A stretch of DNA of 64,000 bases. Origin: Aphrocallistes beatrix. Lineage: Eukaryota > Porifera > Hexactinellida > Sceptrulophora > Aphrocallistidae. The position numbers and the translations under genes were made by a program. Below the pieces are notes generated by a model, which worked only from the letters and a program-made list of their open reading frames with translations, searched no databases and was not told where the DNA came from. Shown piece after piece: positions 30,258 to 41,430 of the stretch (position 1 is its first letter; each line of letters opens with the position of its first letter). Location of the stretch: positions 4,049,148-4,113,147 of the forward strand of contig OY725499.1 of the NCBI GenBank assembly GCA_963281255.1. The letters run 5' to 3'.

Positions 30258-31406
30258 ATGATACTGACAATTATTGAAGACATTCAGATTAGCACACTGA
30301 TGCCATTTCTTTTCTTTGTCATCATAATATCCATTATCTGGGACATCTTCTTTCTTAAAATGATCAGGCATTTAGTTTTGTTGCATCGTGAATGTATGGA
30401 GAAGGCAAATACTGATCCATTTGGGAATTTCTTGGAAGCAGCTCATCATCATAAGGTCGAAATTCACAAATACACATTTTTATTTGTAATGAATGTTATT
30501 GAAGTGTGTTCGATCCAAATATATACATTAGGAGCTGCTCTCGCGGTTACACGACACCCTAACGACATTCTAAATCCGTCAAGATTTCTAATCCCCAACT
30601 GTACCTCTGAGTTAGCTCATTTTAATAACATAATTATAGACGCTATGATCGAAATTCCATCCATTTCCATACTTATTTCCATTGGACAAGCTGGACTATT
30701 GTTCTCGATGGCTTTAGGGATTTGTCTTATGAAGTATCTTGATGTGAAGTACCATGACATATATGGAAAAACAGCTCGATACATTCGAACGTTTCTTCTG
30801 GTCTCAGTAATGTTAGGAATTTTCTTGATCATCGCTGGATCTGTTCCTCAATTGATGATGATTCAAAAAGTTGTTGAGCCAATATTGCAACTAATCTACT
30901 TCAGTATTTGGATCAAACACACACGTGCCTTTTACAAGACACTGAAATGGAGGACAATTGAGTTTCGTGTAAGAGGTGAATCCAATCGAGTTGTTAAGAG
31001 ATCTCTCATCAGTAGCTATCAGTTTGTAATCATAATGAGTTGTATGTTGATCGGTTTTGCCTGCTTAATCCTCGCTGAATTTCTGGGACAATACTTCACA
31101 CTGATCGCTACCATTCTCTATTACGGTCCTTGCATCTTCAATTATCTCTATGCTACTCCAGACTACCAAACACTTCTCGTTACACAGCAACAGATCGAGG
31201 CTCTCCACACTTCTGATACAGTTATCAGATATTTTTCGATATTTCTGATAATATCAGCATCTACTATAATTGGATTACAATACATACTGGCTACCTGCTT
31301 TTTCTTCGGACGAATCATCGTGAGGAAACTGAAATATCGATTTGGGTATATCCCCACCAGGTTTAGACCCAGCTTGACTGATTCTCTTCTCGCAGTTCCT
31401 CAATGA
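30258..31406 (+). CDS. Seven-TM family copy 2, intact, 382 aa
   Basis: A single exon, ATG 30258 to TGA. It is closest to copy 1, with which it also shares kilobases of flank, so the pair arose by one segmental duplication. The topology and landmarks are those of copy 1: SIIWDIFF, NTDPFGN, IPNCTSELAHF, KYHDIYGKTARYI, FYKTLKW and the C-terminal RFRPSLTDSLLAVPQ. In TM5 the two variable codons are Gly-Phe (copy 1: Ser-Thr), followed by Ala-Cys. The function is unknown. Confidence 0.8.
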   Translation: MILTIIEDIQISTLMPFLFFVIIISIIWDIFFLKMIRHLVLLHRECMEKANTDPFGNFLEAAHHHKVEIHKYTFLFVMNVIEVCSIQIYTLGAALAVTRHPNDILNPSRFLIPNCTSELAHFNNIIIDAMIEIPSISILISIGQAGLLFSMALGICLMKYLDVKYHDIYGKTARYIRTFLLVSVMLGIFLIIAGSVPQLMMIQKVVEPILQLIYFSIWIKHTRAFYKTLKWRTIEFRVRGESNRVVKRSLISSYQFVIIMSCMLIGFACLILAEFLGQYFTLIATILYYGPCIFNYLYATPDYQTLLVTQQQIEALHTSDTVIRYFSIFLIISASTIIGLQYILATCFFFGRIIVRKLKYRFGYIPTRFRPSLTDSLLAVPQ

Positions 31407-31557
31407 GATGCAATGTAGAGAACAAACTCATACTTTATTTGCTCAATTTTATTTGTACAAAGGCAACGCAGTGCTAGCAAGAGATGTGCGCTTGTGCTTA
31501 ATAACATATTGCTCATAGTCATCCTATTTAGTCTTATTGTACCTATATTCTATAATA

Positions 31558-32057
31558 TACAGTCCACTTCCGAAAACCGGGGTGCATCCGGAAAACTATA
31601 GTCGTGTTCTACACTGATTACTCTCAATCGGGGCGAGTTTAGATTATATTTTTCTTTGCAAAATTATGTTTTTAGTTTAAAATATTCCATTTGTATATGC
31701 TTAATGTATGAAAAGTTGTTACACAGCATTTATGGGTGTGGGTGCCACGATGAATTAGAGTCAAAGTACAAATTTTTACTGTTATCAATATAATACCTAT
31801 GAGACAGACTGACTGTGTAGTGTGTATGTACGCATGTACTATACAAGGGCGAAACAACAGGTTCGGCGGGTATGTGAGAGCCGTGTCACTTTTTAGAGTG
31901 GTCCTACTATGGCATAATGATTGAGGATGCTAGTTTACACGGACCCAATATTATTTCTCTTAAGATGCTTTGTTTTTGTCGCGAGCTATGCTAACTTGAT
32001 ACAGTACATCTAATCACTCGAAAACCGAGGTGTCCCGGTTTTTAGAAGTGGACTGTA
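31558..32057. mobile_element. 'CAGTCCACTTCC' element, copy 2
   Basis: This is the homologue of 26870-27400, with the same ends and TA borders, some 30 bp shorter. It lies at the same distance downstream of copy 2. Confidence 0.7.
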
Positions 32058-32109
32058 GTACATACACACTTAATTAATGGGTTAATGGTTGTGCTATTTA
32101 TATATCTCG

Positions 32110-32725
32110 ATTAGCAAGCATATTAGTCAATAAACTTAATTGATGCATCATGATGACGTAATTAGTGATGACTCATTATTATAATTATCTCTAGCACGTC
32201 ACTGCATTTTGAAAGTGAAAATGAAAGTTAATTGAAAGTATACTGAAAGTGGGGTAATCGCTATTTATACTTTTGAAGATAAGTCGTTCCAAGGTTTTAG
32301 GGTTTTTTTTAACAAACATGTTGGAAATGTCATTATAGAGCTTGATTCAAATTTCAAGTCTCTATCTTTTATAATGGCAGAGTTATGCTTGACTAGCACC
32401 AACATCTGCTGCAGAAGATGTTGGCCATTCGACACATCTTCCAACAACACACATCTTTCCGTAACATAAACACGGAACCAAAGTACAAATAACTACAAAT
32501 AAATGGTTTCTTTTGAATTTGGTCCTATTAATGAGTACAAATGAACCAAAGTTCCAGAATCTCAGCGTAGCCTCTCTCTCCTTCATAAAAATGGTATATA
32601 AATAGTTATAGAAAGTGGATGAAATTATGTTTTCATATTTTATCATTATTTAATGGCAAAATTTAATATCATTTACAAAACAAATTAGAGCAAAATAAAG
32701 TATGAGTTTGTCTCTATAATACATC
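32110..32725. repeat. Flank shared with 36190-36826 (3' flank of minus-strand copies)
   Basis: It contains 'ctcgattagcaagcatatta' and a short inverted repeat built on 'ccaacatctgc.gcagaagatgttgg' with a second 'catcttccaacaa'. The same order follows copy 4, so copies 3 and 4 with their flanks are tandem duplicates. No gene is seen. Confidence 0.65.
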
Positions 32726-33876
32726 TCATTGAGGAACTGCGAGGAGAGAATCAGTCAAGCTGGGTCTAAACCTGGTGGGGATATACCCAAATCGATATTT
32801 CAGTTTTCTCACGATTATTTGCCCGAAGAATAAGCAGGTAGCCAGTATGTATTGTGATCCAATTATAGCAGATGCTAATATAATTAGAAATGTTGAAAAA
32901 TATCTGATAACTGTACTGGTAGTGTGTAGAGCCTCGATCTGTTGCTGTGTAACGAGAAGTGTTTGGTAGTCTGGAGTAGCATAGAGATAATTGAAGATGC
33001 AAGGACCGTAATAGAGAATGGTAGCGATCAGTGTGAAGTATTGTGTTAGGAATTCAGCGAGGATTAAGCAAGCAGCAACGATCAACATACAACTCATTAT
33101 GATTACAAACTGATAGCTACTGATGAGAGATCTCTTAACAACTCGATTGGATTCACCTCTTACACGAAATTCAATTGTCCTCCATTTCAGTGTCTTGTAA
33201 AAGGTACGTGTGTGTTTGACCCAAATACTGAAGTAGATTAGTTGCAATATTGGTTCAACAACTTTTTGAATAATCATCAATTTTGGAACAGATCCTGTGA
33301 TGATCAAGAAAATTCCTAACATTACTGAAACCAGAAGAAATATTCGGATGTATCGAGCTGTTTTTCCATATATGTCATGGTACTTCACATCAAGATACTT
33401 CATAAGACAAATCCCTAAAGCTATCGAGAACAACAGTCCAGCTTGTCCAATGGAAATAAGTATGGAAATGGATGGATTTTTGATCATTGCGTTTATCATT
33501 AAGTCATTAAAATGAACTAACTCTGTGGTACAATTGGGGATTACAAATCTTGACGGATTTAGAATGTCCTCAAGGTGTCGTGTATGTGCGAGAGCAACTC
33601 TCCCAATACATAGATTTGCATCCCACCAAATTCGGTGACATTCATTACAAGTAAAAATGTGTATTTGTGAATTTCGATTTTAAAATGTTGAGCTGCATCC
33701 AAGAAATTCCCAAATGGATCAGTATTTGCCTTTTCCATACATTCACGATACCGCAAAACTAAATACCTAATCTTTTTAACAAAGAAGATGTCCCAGATAA
33801 TGGATAATATAATGCCAAAGAAAAGAAATGGCATCAGTATGCAAATCTGAATGTCTTCAAAAATCCCAAGCACCAT
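32726..33876 (-). pseudogene. Seven-TM family copy 3, frameshifted by a 2-bp insertion
   Basis: The ATG at 33876 and the stop at 32726-32728 match the intact copies. Near 33598-33603 (plus strand) it reads 'aactctccca' where copy 4 has 'aactccca', an extra TC. The insertion shifts the frame after about 91 codons (IYVLG) and gives a 105-codon product. The rest of the gene stays open in the other frame to the normal C-terminus. Landmarks such as SIIWDIFF, NTDPFGN and KYHDIYGKTARYI are all kept. The single lesion means it is very recent, or possibly a base-call error. Confidence 0.85.
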
Positions 33877-34429
33877 TCTATAGCCACTAAAGTTCAATTA
33901 GTTTAATAATAGTATTTAATTCGTTAAGATAGAGTGCTATATATATAGACTGTTTTGCCAGTAATGCTAATTTCATTAAAAGTATTTAATTAAAAGCCAC
34001 CTTGTATCATGTGCTACAATTGTACAAAATAAATGGCTAAATATTATTCTGATGTTATTGCTTCATTACATTTCATATTGCGTTAATTAAAATTAGCAAA
34101 TGTTGGCATATTATCTAATACGACGTAGTATTACTTAAGATTTTGGAAGAAAGTATATTATTAGTAGGGATATATCAATGTTGAGGAATACTATGTAAGA
34201 TTCCAGGTAATACTAGAGAACCACTTTTAAAACGAGTCATCTAAAATTCTAGATAAATTAGCATTAAATATAGATTAACTTGCAAGTATGCATATTTCAG
34301 GATTTCTTATTCTAGGAAAGGGAAATAGGTCAAATCACAATTGCATCAATATACTTGTAAACAATTTCTCAAAATTCTAAATTTTCTAACAAAAATGAAT
34401 TTGGTTCTCTAATTAAGTATAAAATGAAC

Positions 34430-34640
34430 CCTTCTCTCCTTCATAAAAGTAGTCTGTAAATAGTGTATAGAAAGTGGATGAAATTATATTTTGAAGTTTT
34501 GTCATTATCCAATAACAAAACTTCACATCATTTACGGAGGAAAATTAGAGAATGAAATAAAGTACGAGTTTGTTCTCTCTAATACATATTATTGAGGAGG
34601 GAATTAGTCAAGCTGGGTCTAGACCTGTGGGAGGTCACAG
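34430..34640 (-). pseudogene. Relic of a seven-TM gene 3' end and flank
   Basis: 'ctccttcataaaagtagtct', 'gtatagaaagtggatgaa' and the last codons (reverse of 'ttagtcaagctgggtctaga') match the 3' ends of copies 3 and 4. The homology then stops abruptly at 34636. Confidence 0.7.
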
Positions 34641-36094
34641 TGGTTTATTGACAGGGAGTTGGTCAATTTTTTCACCTCTTCTGATCTGCAAAAAACGTTT
34701 TTATCGTGTTCAGCATACTCTAGAACCTTGGTAACCGTATTTGCAGTTCAAAATTCCGAGTAGAATTTGAAATATGATGCAGATTATACCGTTGAATGGT
34801 TAAATTTGTGGTTTAAAAATCATGCATCAGTTCAAATTCGTGTTACTCATTTGATTTATATCAGAATGAGTTAAGACTTTCACGGTGTGTAATTATAGTT
34901 TAAATCATTCTAAAACTGTTGAATACTCCTTATATAATTGATTGATTTGCAATATAATATTCACTGAATAGTATGATTCGCTGATAGTGTCCGAACTGAT
35001 AAGTTTCTTGCATTGGTAGTTCGTAAACATGTGGTGTCGTCTCGTGTCGTGTTAGTAGTCCTATTTTATCTAAAGTTTAACCGATTAACTTGAATTTTAA
35101 CCACTTTCCAGCCCCGCTCAAATGGATATATTTCAGTATATAAATGACCGCCATCAATATTACATACAGATTAATGATATTTATTTATTAAGTCAAAAGC
35201 TTTTCTCTATACCAAAATGGATAATCGAGACGCTTGGTATTACCTCACAACTAAGGAATGCGTACGAGATGCTGCTAAGGCATTTATGGAATAATTTCAA
35301 ATTGAAAAGAATGAATATGAACCTATTCGGCAGAAATTCAATATTCTCAAATCGACCGGGATTGTTCGAAAAAGCTTAAGAAATTGGAAGAATGGGAAAA
35401 CAAAACATTTTAGCAATTCCATCTGCGCAACCCACAAGAAGAGAATTCTAGCGAAAAAGATAATCGCTGAGTCTGATGTATCTATAAAAACAAAAAATCC
35501 ATGATCCCAACTGACCTTAAAAGCATCACGAGATTTTTAGGATTGATCCCCCAAATGATGGTGGAACAACTTCAACCGGAAATGTCGCTCGATAATGATT
35601 TTTGAACAAGAAATATTTTTAATTCCATGCATCCACAATTGTTTCAGTCGAAATTAGAGATGAAATTAGCTATCATTCAAAATAATTTCTCTGCAATTTT
35701 AAGGATTTATAACAGCAGCGACGAAATCGATAATGAGAAATTGAAAATCTAGCCAAAGAAACTTAGGAACTCATTCTCGCCGCTTTCCATAGCACGCTCT
35801 TCCTACACAAGCAACCACTTGCTGCTCCACTGTCTGAATTGATACGGAACTATAACGATAGCTACAAATTAAATGAATTAATCAGAAGAAGCGGTGGAGG
35901 CTTATAATAAGCTGTTTCAACTGACCTAGAGAGCACATTTCCAGAAAAAAATCTTTCACGTCCAACATCAAAGATGTATTTATCCTTCTTCTTAGCCAGA
36001 GCGAACCACTCCTCTGAAGATACCGAAGAACTTTAATATCCAAGCCAATGTGGTCAAATAGGGCATATTAGGAATATGTAATGTAAAGGTGACC
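34641..36094. other. Unassigned stretch, possibly decayed mobile element
   Basis: It separates a seven-TM relic from shared flank. Short open stretches occur in several frames (for example around 35122-35379 and 35220-35460, the latter with 'CVRDAAKAF' and 'KSLRNWKNG'), broken by stops and shifts. The base composition looks more coding-like than the surroundings, which suggests an old element, but I recognise no domain. Confidence 0.35.
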
Positions 36095-36165
36095 AAAGGT
36101 CACTCGAAAACTGTGGCGCCCAGCTCTGGTCCCGAGGTGCCCCGGTTTTTGGAAGCGGACTGTAG
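36095..36165. mobile_element. Right-end fragment of the 'CAGTCCACTTCC' element
   Basis: 'ctcgaaaact', 'ccgaggtgccccggttttt' and 'gaagcggactgta' match the right end of 26870-27400. The left end is missing. Confidence 0.7.
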
Positions 36166-36826
36166 TGCATACGCACTTAATGCGTTAATGTCTGTGGTAT
36201 TTATATATCTCGATTAGCAAGCATATTAGTCAACTAACTTGATAATTGATGTATCATGATGACTATTATTAAGGGGTAATTTTTTAACAATCATGTTGGA
36301 GATGTCATTATAGAACTTGATTCAAATTTCAAGACTCTATCTTTTATAATGACAGAGTTATGCTCTCCTAGCACCAACATCTGCCGCAGAAGATGTTGGC
36401 CATTCGACACATCTTCCAACAACACACATCTTTCCGTAACGTAAACACGGAATCAAAGTACAAATAACTACAAATAAAAGTTTTTAAAAAATTTGGTCCT
36501 ATAAATAAGTACAAAATGAAACAAGTTCCAGGATCTGAGCTTAATAATATCCCTTGGAAGCATTTGGGATTTTTCTATTAAAAGTACCCCAAACTTTATG
36601 GCTTCCTCATTGAAAATTGCTTTAACCGGAAATGACGCAACACATTCCTGTGGCAAGCGTGGGTTTTAACTTTTTCTCTCCTTCATAAAAGTAGTCTATA
36701 AATAGTGTATAGAAAGTGGATGAAATTATGTGTTGATATTTTTCAGTATTTAATGGCAAAATTTATTATCATTTACAAAACAAAATTAGAGCTAAATAAA
36801 GCATGAATGTGTCTCTATAATACATC

Positions 36827-37975
36827 TCATTGAGGAACTGCGAGGAGAGAATCAGTCAAGCTGGGTCTAAACCTGGTGGGGATATACCCAAATCGATATT
36901 TCAGTTTCCTCACAATTATTTGTCCAAAGAATAAGCAGGTAGCCAGTATGTATTGTGATCCAACTATAGCAGATGCTAATATAATTAGAAATGTTGAAAA
37001 ATATCTGATAACTGTATTGGTAGTGTGTAGAGCCTCAATCTGTTGCTGTGTAACGAGAAGTGTTTGGTAGTCTGGAGTAGCATAGAGATAATTGAAGATG
37101 CAAGGACCGTAATAGAGAATGGTAGCGATCAATGTGAAGTATTGTGCCAGAAATTCAGCGAGGATAAAGAAGGCAAAAATGATCAACACACAACCCATTA
37201 TGATTACAAACTGATAGCTACTGATGATAGATCTCTTAACAACTCGATTGGACTCACCTCTTACACGAAACTCAATTGTCCTCCATTTCAGTGTCTTGTA
37301 AAAGGTACGTGTGTGTTTGACCCAAATACTGAAGTAGATTAGGTGCAATATTGGCTCAACAACCTTTTCAATCATCATCAATTGGCGAACAGATCCTGCG
37401 ATGATCAAGAAAATTCCTAACATTACTGTCACCAGAAGAAACATCCGAATGTATCGAGCTGTTTTTCCATATATGTAATGGTACTTCACATCAAGATATT
37501 TCATAAGACAAATCCCTAAAGCCATCGAGAACAACAGTCCAGCTTGTCCAATGGCTAGAAGTAAGGAAACGGAAGGATTTGCGATTATTGCGTCTATCAT
37601 TATGTTATTGAAATGAGCTAACTCACTGGTACAGTTAGGGATTACAAATCTTGACGGATGTAGAATGTCCTCAAGGTGTCGTGTATGTGCGAGAGCAACT
37701 CCCAATACATAGATTTGCATCGCACCAAATTCGATGACATTAATTCCAAGTAAAAATGTGTATTTGTGAATTTCGATTTTAAAATGTTGAGCTGCTTCTG
37801 AGAAATTCCCAAATGGATCAGTATTTATCTTCTCCATACATTCACGATACAACAAAACTAAATGCTTGATCCTTTTAAGAAAGAAGATGTCCCAGATAAT
37901 GGATAATATAATGCCAAAGAAAAGAAATGGCATCAATATGCAAATCTGAACGTCTTCAAAAATACCGAGCACCAT
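36827..37975 (-). CDS. Seven-TM family copy 4, intact, 382 aa
   Basis: ATG at 37975, stop at 36827-36829, single exon on the minus strand. It has the same topology and landmarks as copy 1, including SIIWDIFFLK, INTDPFGNF, VIPNCTSELAHF and FYKTLKWRTIEF. It differs at KYHYIYGKTARYI (Tyr for Asp) and in TM5, where the two variable codons are Ile-Phe followed by Ala-Phe instead of Ala-Cys. The first in-frame ATG is used; upstream codons are non-ATG. Its promoter is unusual (see the AT repeats at 38039-38212). Function unknown. Confidence 0.8.
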   Translation of the reverse strand: MVLGIFEDVQICILMPFLFFGIILSIIWDIFFLKRIKHLVLLYRECMEKINTDPFGNFSEAAQHFKIEIHKYTFLLGINVIEFGAMQIYVLGVALAHTRHLEDILHPSRFVIPNCTSELAHFNNIMIDAIIANPSVSLLLAIGQAGLLFSMALGICLMKYLDVKYHYIYGKTARYIRMFLLVTVMLGIFLIIAGSVRQLMMIEKVVEPILHLIYFSIWVKHTRTFYKTLKWRTIEFRVRGESNRVVKRSIISSYQFVIIMGCVLIIFAFFILAEFLAQYFTLIATILYYGPCIFNYLYATPDYQTLLVTQQQIEALHTTNTVIRYFSTFLIILASAIVGSQYILATCLFFGQIIVRKLKYRFGYIPTRFRPSLTDSLLAVPQ

Positions 37976-38036
37976 TCTATAGCCACTAAAGTTCAATTAG
38001 TTTAGATGATAGTATTTAATTCGTTGAGATAGAGGG

Positions 38037-38038
<2 letters not shown>

Positions 38039-38105
<67 letters not shown>
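38039..38105. repeat. (AT)n microsatellite at the TATA position of copy 4
   Basis: About 33 AT units lie where the other copies have a TATA box, starting 64 bp upstream of the copy 4 ATG. Copy 3 has only a 'ctatatatatag' at the matching place. Confidence 0.9.
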
Positions 38106-38107
<2 letters not shown>

Positions 38108-38183
38108 TCAGATTGTGAAATTAGGGATTTCATGAAATTACTAAGCATTTCGTGAAATAACTGATTACACACACATTGACTGT

Positions 38184-38212
38184 AATATATATATATATAT
38201 ATATATATATAT
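38184..38212. repeat. Second (AT)n tract
   Basis: About 14 AT units, separated from the first tract by 78 bp that are absent from copy 3 (38106-38183, with repeated 'tgaaat' motifs). The conserved 'ttgactgttt' of the family promoter follows. Confidence 0.85.
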
Positions 38213-39035
38213 TGACTGTTTGCCCATAAGGCTAATTTCTTTTAAAGCATGTGTTTAAAAACTAACTTTAATCATGTGCTACAATTGTAGAAAGTAAAAG
38301 TTCAAATATTATTCTGGTGGATTCATTACGTTTCAATAGTGCATATTTTGTTATTAATTAAAATTAGAAAATGTTAGCATATTATTTTATAGTATTATTT
38401 AAGATTTTAGAATAAAATATATTTTATTAGTAGGGATAAATCAATGTTGAGGAATACTATAAGATTCCAGGTGACTAGTAGACCACTTTTTAAAATGAAT
38501 AATCTAAAACTCTAAACATATTAACATTAATTAAACCTAGCACGTACAGGAATGTTGAAGTGAAAGTGAAAGTTAATTGAAAGTAAACTGAAAGTGAAAA
38601 TGAAAGTGGGTCATTTCTATTTATACCTTTGATCCCAAGTATTCCCAGCGATATATATTATATAAGGATTAACTGGCGCGTAAGCATACTTCAGGATTCC
38701 TTATTCTAGGAAAGGGAAATAGGTAAGATCACAATTGCATCAAATACACTTGTAACCAATTTTTCAAAATTCTAAATTTTCTAACAAAAACGAATTTGGT
38801 TCTTTAATTAAGTATAAAATGAACCCAAGTTCTCCTTCATAAAAGTAGTCTGTTAATAGTGTATAGAAAGTGGATGAAGTTATATTTTGAAGTTCTATCA
38901 TTATCCAATGACCAAATTTAACATCATTTACAAAGGCAAATTAGAGAATGAAATAAAGTATGAGTTTGTCTCTATAATACATCTTATTGAGGAGGGAATT
39001 AGTCAAGTTAGGTCTAGACCTGATGGGGATACAGT
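38213..39035 (-). pseudogene. 5' flank of copy 4 followed by another seven-TM 3'-end relic
   Basis: 38213-38530 matches the upstream flank of copies 3 and 5. 38780-39030 matches the 3' end and flank of the family (gtatagaaagtggatgaa, then reverse of 'attagtcaagttaggtctag'), truncated at about 39030 like the relic at 34430-34640. Confidence 0.6.
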
Positions 39036-39039
39036 TCTC

Positions 39040-39990
39040 GCTTGAATCAATGATTTTCAGTCACGAAAAGTCCCTTCGATTGCATGCATTGTAAATGTAA
39101 TCGGTTAAAACGGTGGAAATCAGATGGACTCAGGTTTGAAGAACGGGGGACCCATTCAAAATCAGAGCGAATACTGATAAAACGCTTTCCGAAGTGTGTT
39201 TGAGCCATTCTCTGGATACTATCGCAGTGTGGGAGTTATTCCGTCCTTTTGTAACCAAAATCGGTTCATTAGTGAAGGATATAGTGAATTCAGCTCATCC
39301 CACAACATCTGGAGCACCTCAATATACCGATCTTTGTTCACTGTTGTGATCCGACCATGTTGCTCAAAGAAGAACGGCCTGATGATTCCTCTTTTCGATA
39401 TTGCTGCCCTGACTGTACATTTTTCAGAATGTAAAGGAATCTCTGCTACTTCAGTGGGTTTCCGTGTCTCCCAGTATACATTATTCTTTGAATTGACCTT
39501 TCCACCAATGTGAAATCATCCCAAGATTTGTTAGAAATCAGGGCTCATTTTCGATCTTAGTCAACATTTTGTCACTGATAGCCTTTCTTCTAACTATATC
39601 TGCATTTGAGAGCTTTGTTCACACTGTATCATGTAGACTCATTGTAGAGGAAGGCCTTAATATCATAGACAAGTACTCTTCTGAAGGTTTCCCGATGGAT
39701 GCTCAAAGATTGTCAACACTTGCGAATTGAGCGTTTTATAGATTTTAATACGGACATCCTTACTTCCTCAATAAGTTCAGTTTAGCGGACCCTGGGTCGA
39801 CCAGAACGGGATTCACGGGTAACAGAGTGTTTATTTGGTTTTCAACAGTTCCAAAATTCCTAACCCAGTCTGAAATGACCGTTTTACCAGGCGATGGCTC
39901 CTTCTCAAACGATGTACGTAACGAAAAGTTCCCGGATTTTAACATAAGACCCATATTTGTAGTTTTCTGTGCAGAAGATGCGTCCCACTA
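39040..39990 (-). pseudogene. Decayed DDE transposase (Tc1/mariner-like, insect-type HTH family)
   Basis: On the minus strand, 39954-39760 reads 'EKEPSPGKTVISDWVRNF', an HTH segment typical of these transposases. From 39512 down, 'GGKVNSKNNVYWETRKPTE', then 'KRGIIRPFFFEQHGRITTVN', 'DRYIEVLQ' and 'WLQKDGITPT' follow the DDE core order. A further piece, 'PRSSNLSPSDFHRF', corresponds to the last catalytic block. Stops and frameshifts separate all of these, so it is dead. An open frame on the plus strand over 39196-39513 is its antisense shadow. Confidence 0.75.
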
Positions 39991-40428
39991 GGCTCCAATT
40001 TGGAATTTTCTTTTTCCTTGGACTTTCCTTTATCATTTGCTATTAAAAATGGATTGTCAGAATAAAATTATAGTCGAGGTGACCGAAAAACTGACACAGT
40101 ACTAATTTTTTTGGGTCACCCGATATTCGTTGACGAAATTATGATAATATATTATATTCCACGACAGGCTATATTTGGGACAAAACTTGATTTTTAACTG
40201 TTATAAAAGGTCCGCACATCTTGATCAAATTTAAAGTAGAACTTTGTTCGGAAATCTAGAATTTTCAAAAGTTCGTTTTCAAGCGTATTGATGTAATTGT
40301 GATCGTTAAAGGAAAATGGGTTATTTTCCCTTTCTTGAAAAAGGAATCCTGAAGTTACCACTTGCCACCTAATTCTTAAACAATGTTAATTTATTTATTG
40401 ATTCATTTTAAAAAGTGGTCTACTAGTA

Positions 40429-41110
40429 CATACTTACCAACCCTCCAGGGATCCAGGGATTTAATGAAAAATCCAGGGATTTTGAGCTTTTAACTAGCTT
40501 ATAATAATTTCCATTATTGTAATATAGTTTGCATAATTTATTGAATAATTTTAGGTTCCTCATTATTAAGTATTCAGGAATCCAGGAAAATTTCCTGTAT
40601 CACGAATTTCGGAAATTGTTCTAGAATTTTAATCAAGTGTGATTATTTAACGCGTTAGATGACATTATATACGATGTACCTTTCCCTAATTCACTTATTT
40701 ATCAATTTCGGAATCTTTAATTACATATACAGTCAGGGTCGCTTATTATGAACCACCGGAGACCAAAAATTCTGTTCATAATAGAGATACTACTTTATAT
40801 TAATTAAGCGAACTTGATTCAATACAAATCCTATCTAAAAAATGAAATTGAGACCAAGAGGTTAGTTCATAATAAACGAATGTTCATAATAAGCGACCCT
40901 GACTGTATTCGGTCTTTATTTAAAATCCAGAGAATTCCCTGGATTATCCAGGGAATTCCCTGATCGAGAATTTCGAAATTTAAGTCCATTGATTAATGCT
41001 AATTTAGTCATTAAAATTAAAAATATAATAACATCCAGGGATTTACCATTGAAATCCAAGAATTTCATTCCAAAATCCAGGGAAATTATCAAAAGGGGTT
41101 GGTTAGCATG
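40429..41110. mobile_element. Element with CATACTTACCAACCC ends and 6-bp target duplication
   Basis: The left end CATACTTACCAACCC and the right end (reverse complement CATGCTAACCAACCC) form an inverted repeat. CTAGTA flanks it at 40423-40428 and 41111-41116, and homologous flank beside copy 4 lacks the insert. The body repeats 'ccaggga(t/a)tt' motifs. It contains a younger MITE (40728-40907). It is non-coding. Confidence 0.75.
40728..40907. mobile_element. Mariner-type MITE, 'CAGTCAGGGTCGCTTATTA' family
   Basis: Near-perfect inverted ends ('acagtcagggtcgcttatta' and its reverse complement) bounded by TA. Older copies lie at 4357 and 5374-5522. Confidence 0.85.
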
Positions 41111-41359
41111 CTAGTATTACCTGGAATCGTACTTAGTACTCTTCAACATTGATTATCCCTACTAATAAAATACTTTATTACTATTAGATAATCTACAACA
41201 TTTTCTAATTTTAGTTAACCAAATGGCACTATTGAAATGTAATGGAGCAATCCACCAGAATAATCTTTGAACTTTTACTTTCTACAATTGTGGCACATGA
41301 TTAAACCTGGTTTTTAATCACATACTTCTGATTAAATTAGCCTTATGGGAAAAACAGCC

Positions 41360-41367
41360 TATAAATA
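41360..41367 (+). promoter_or_regulatory. TATA box of seven-TM copy 5
   Basis: TATAAATA lies 71 bp before the ATG. Confidence 0.6.
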
Positions 41368-41430
41368 GTACTCTTTCATAACAAATTAAATTTAACCTAA
41401 ACTAATAGAACTTTGATAATCAGTTATAGA

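Noticed and set aside
38555-38610. GAAAGT/GAAAAT repeats resembling interferon-response (IRF) sites, also at 32210-32255
   Set aside because: They lie in duplicated seven-TM flank, are low complexity and have no positional tie to a promoter; a regulatory claim would be unsupported.
39196-39513. 105-codon plus-strand frame
   Set aside because: It is the antisense of a decayed DDE transposase whose motifs read clearly on the minus strand.
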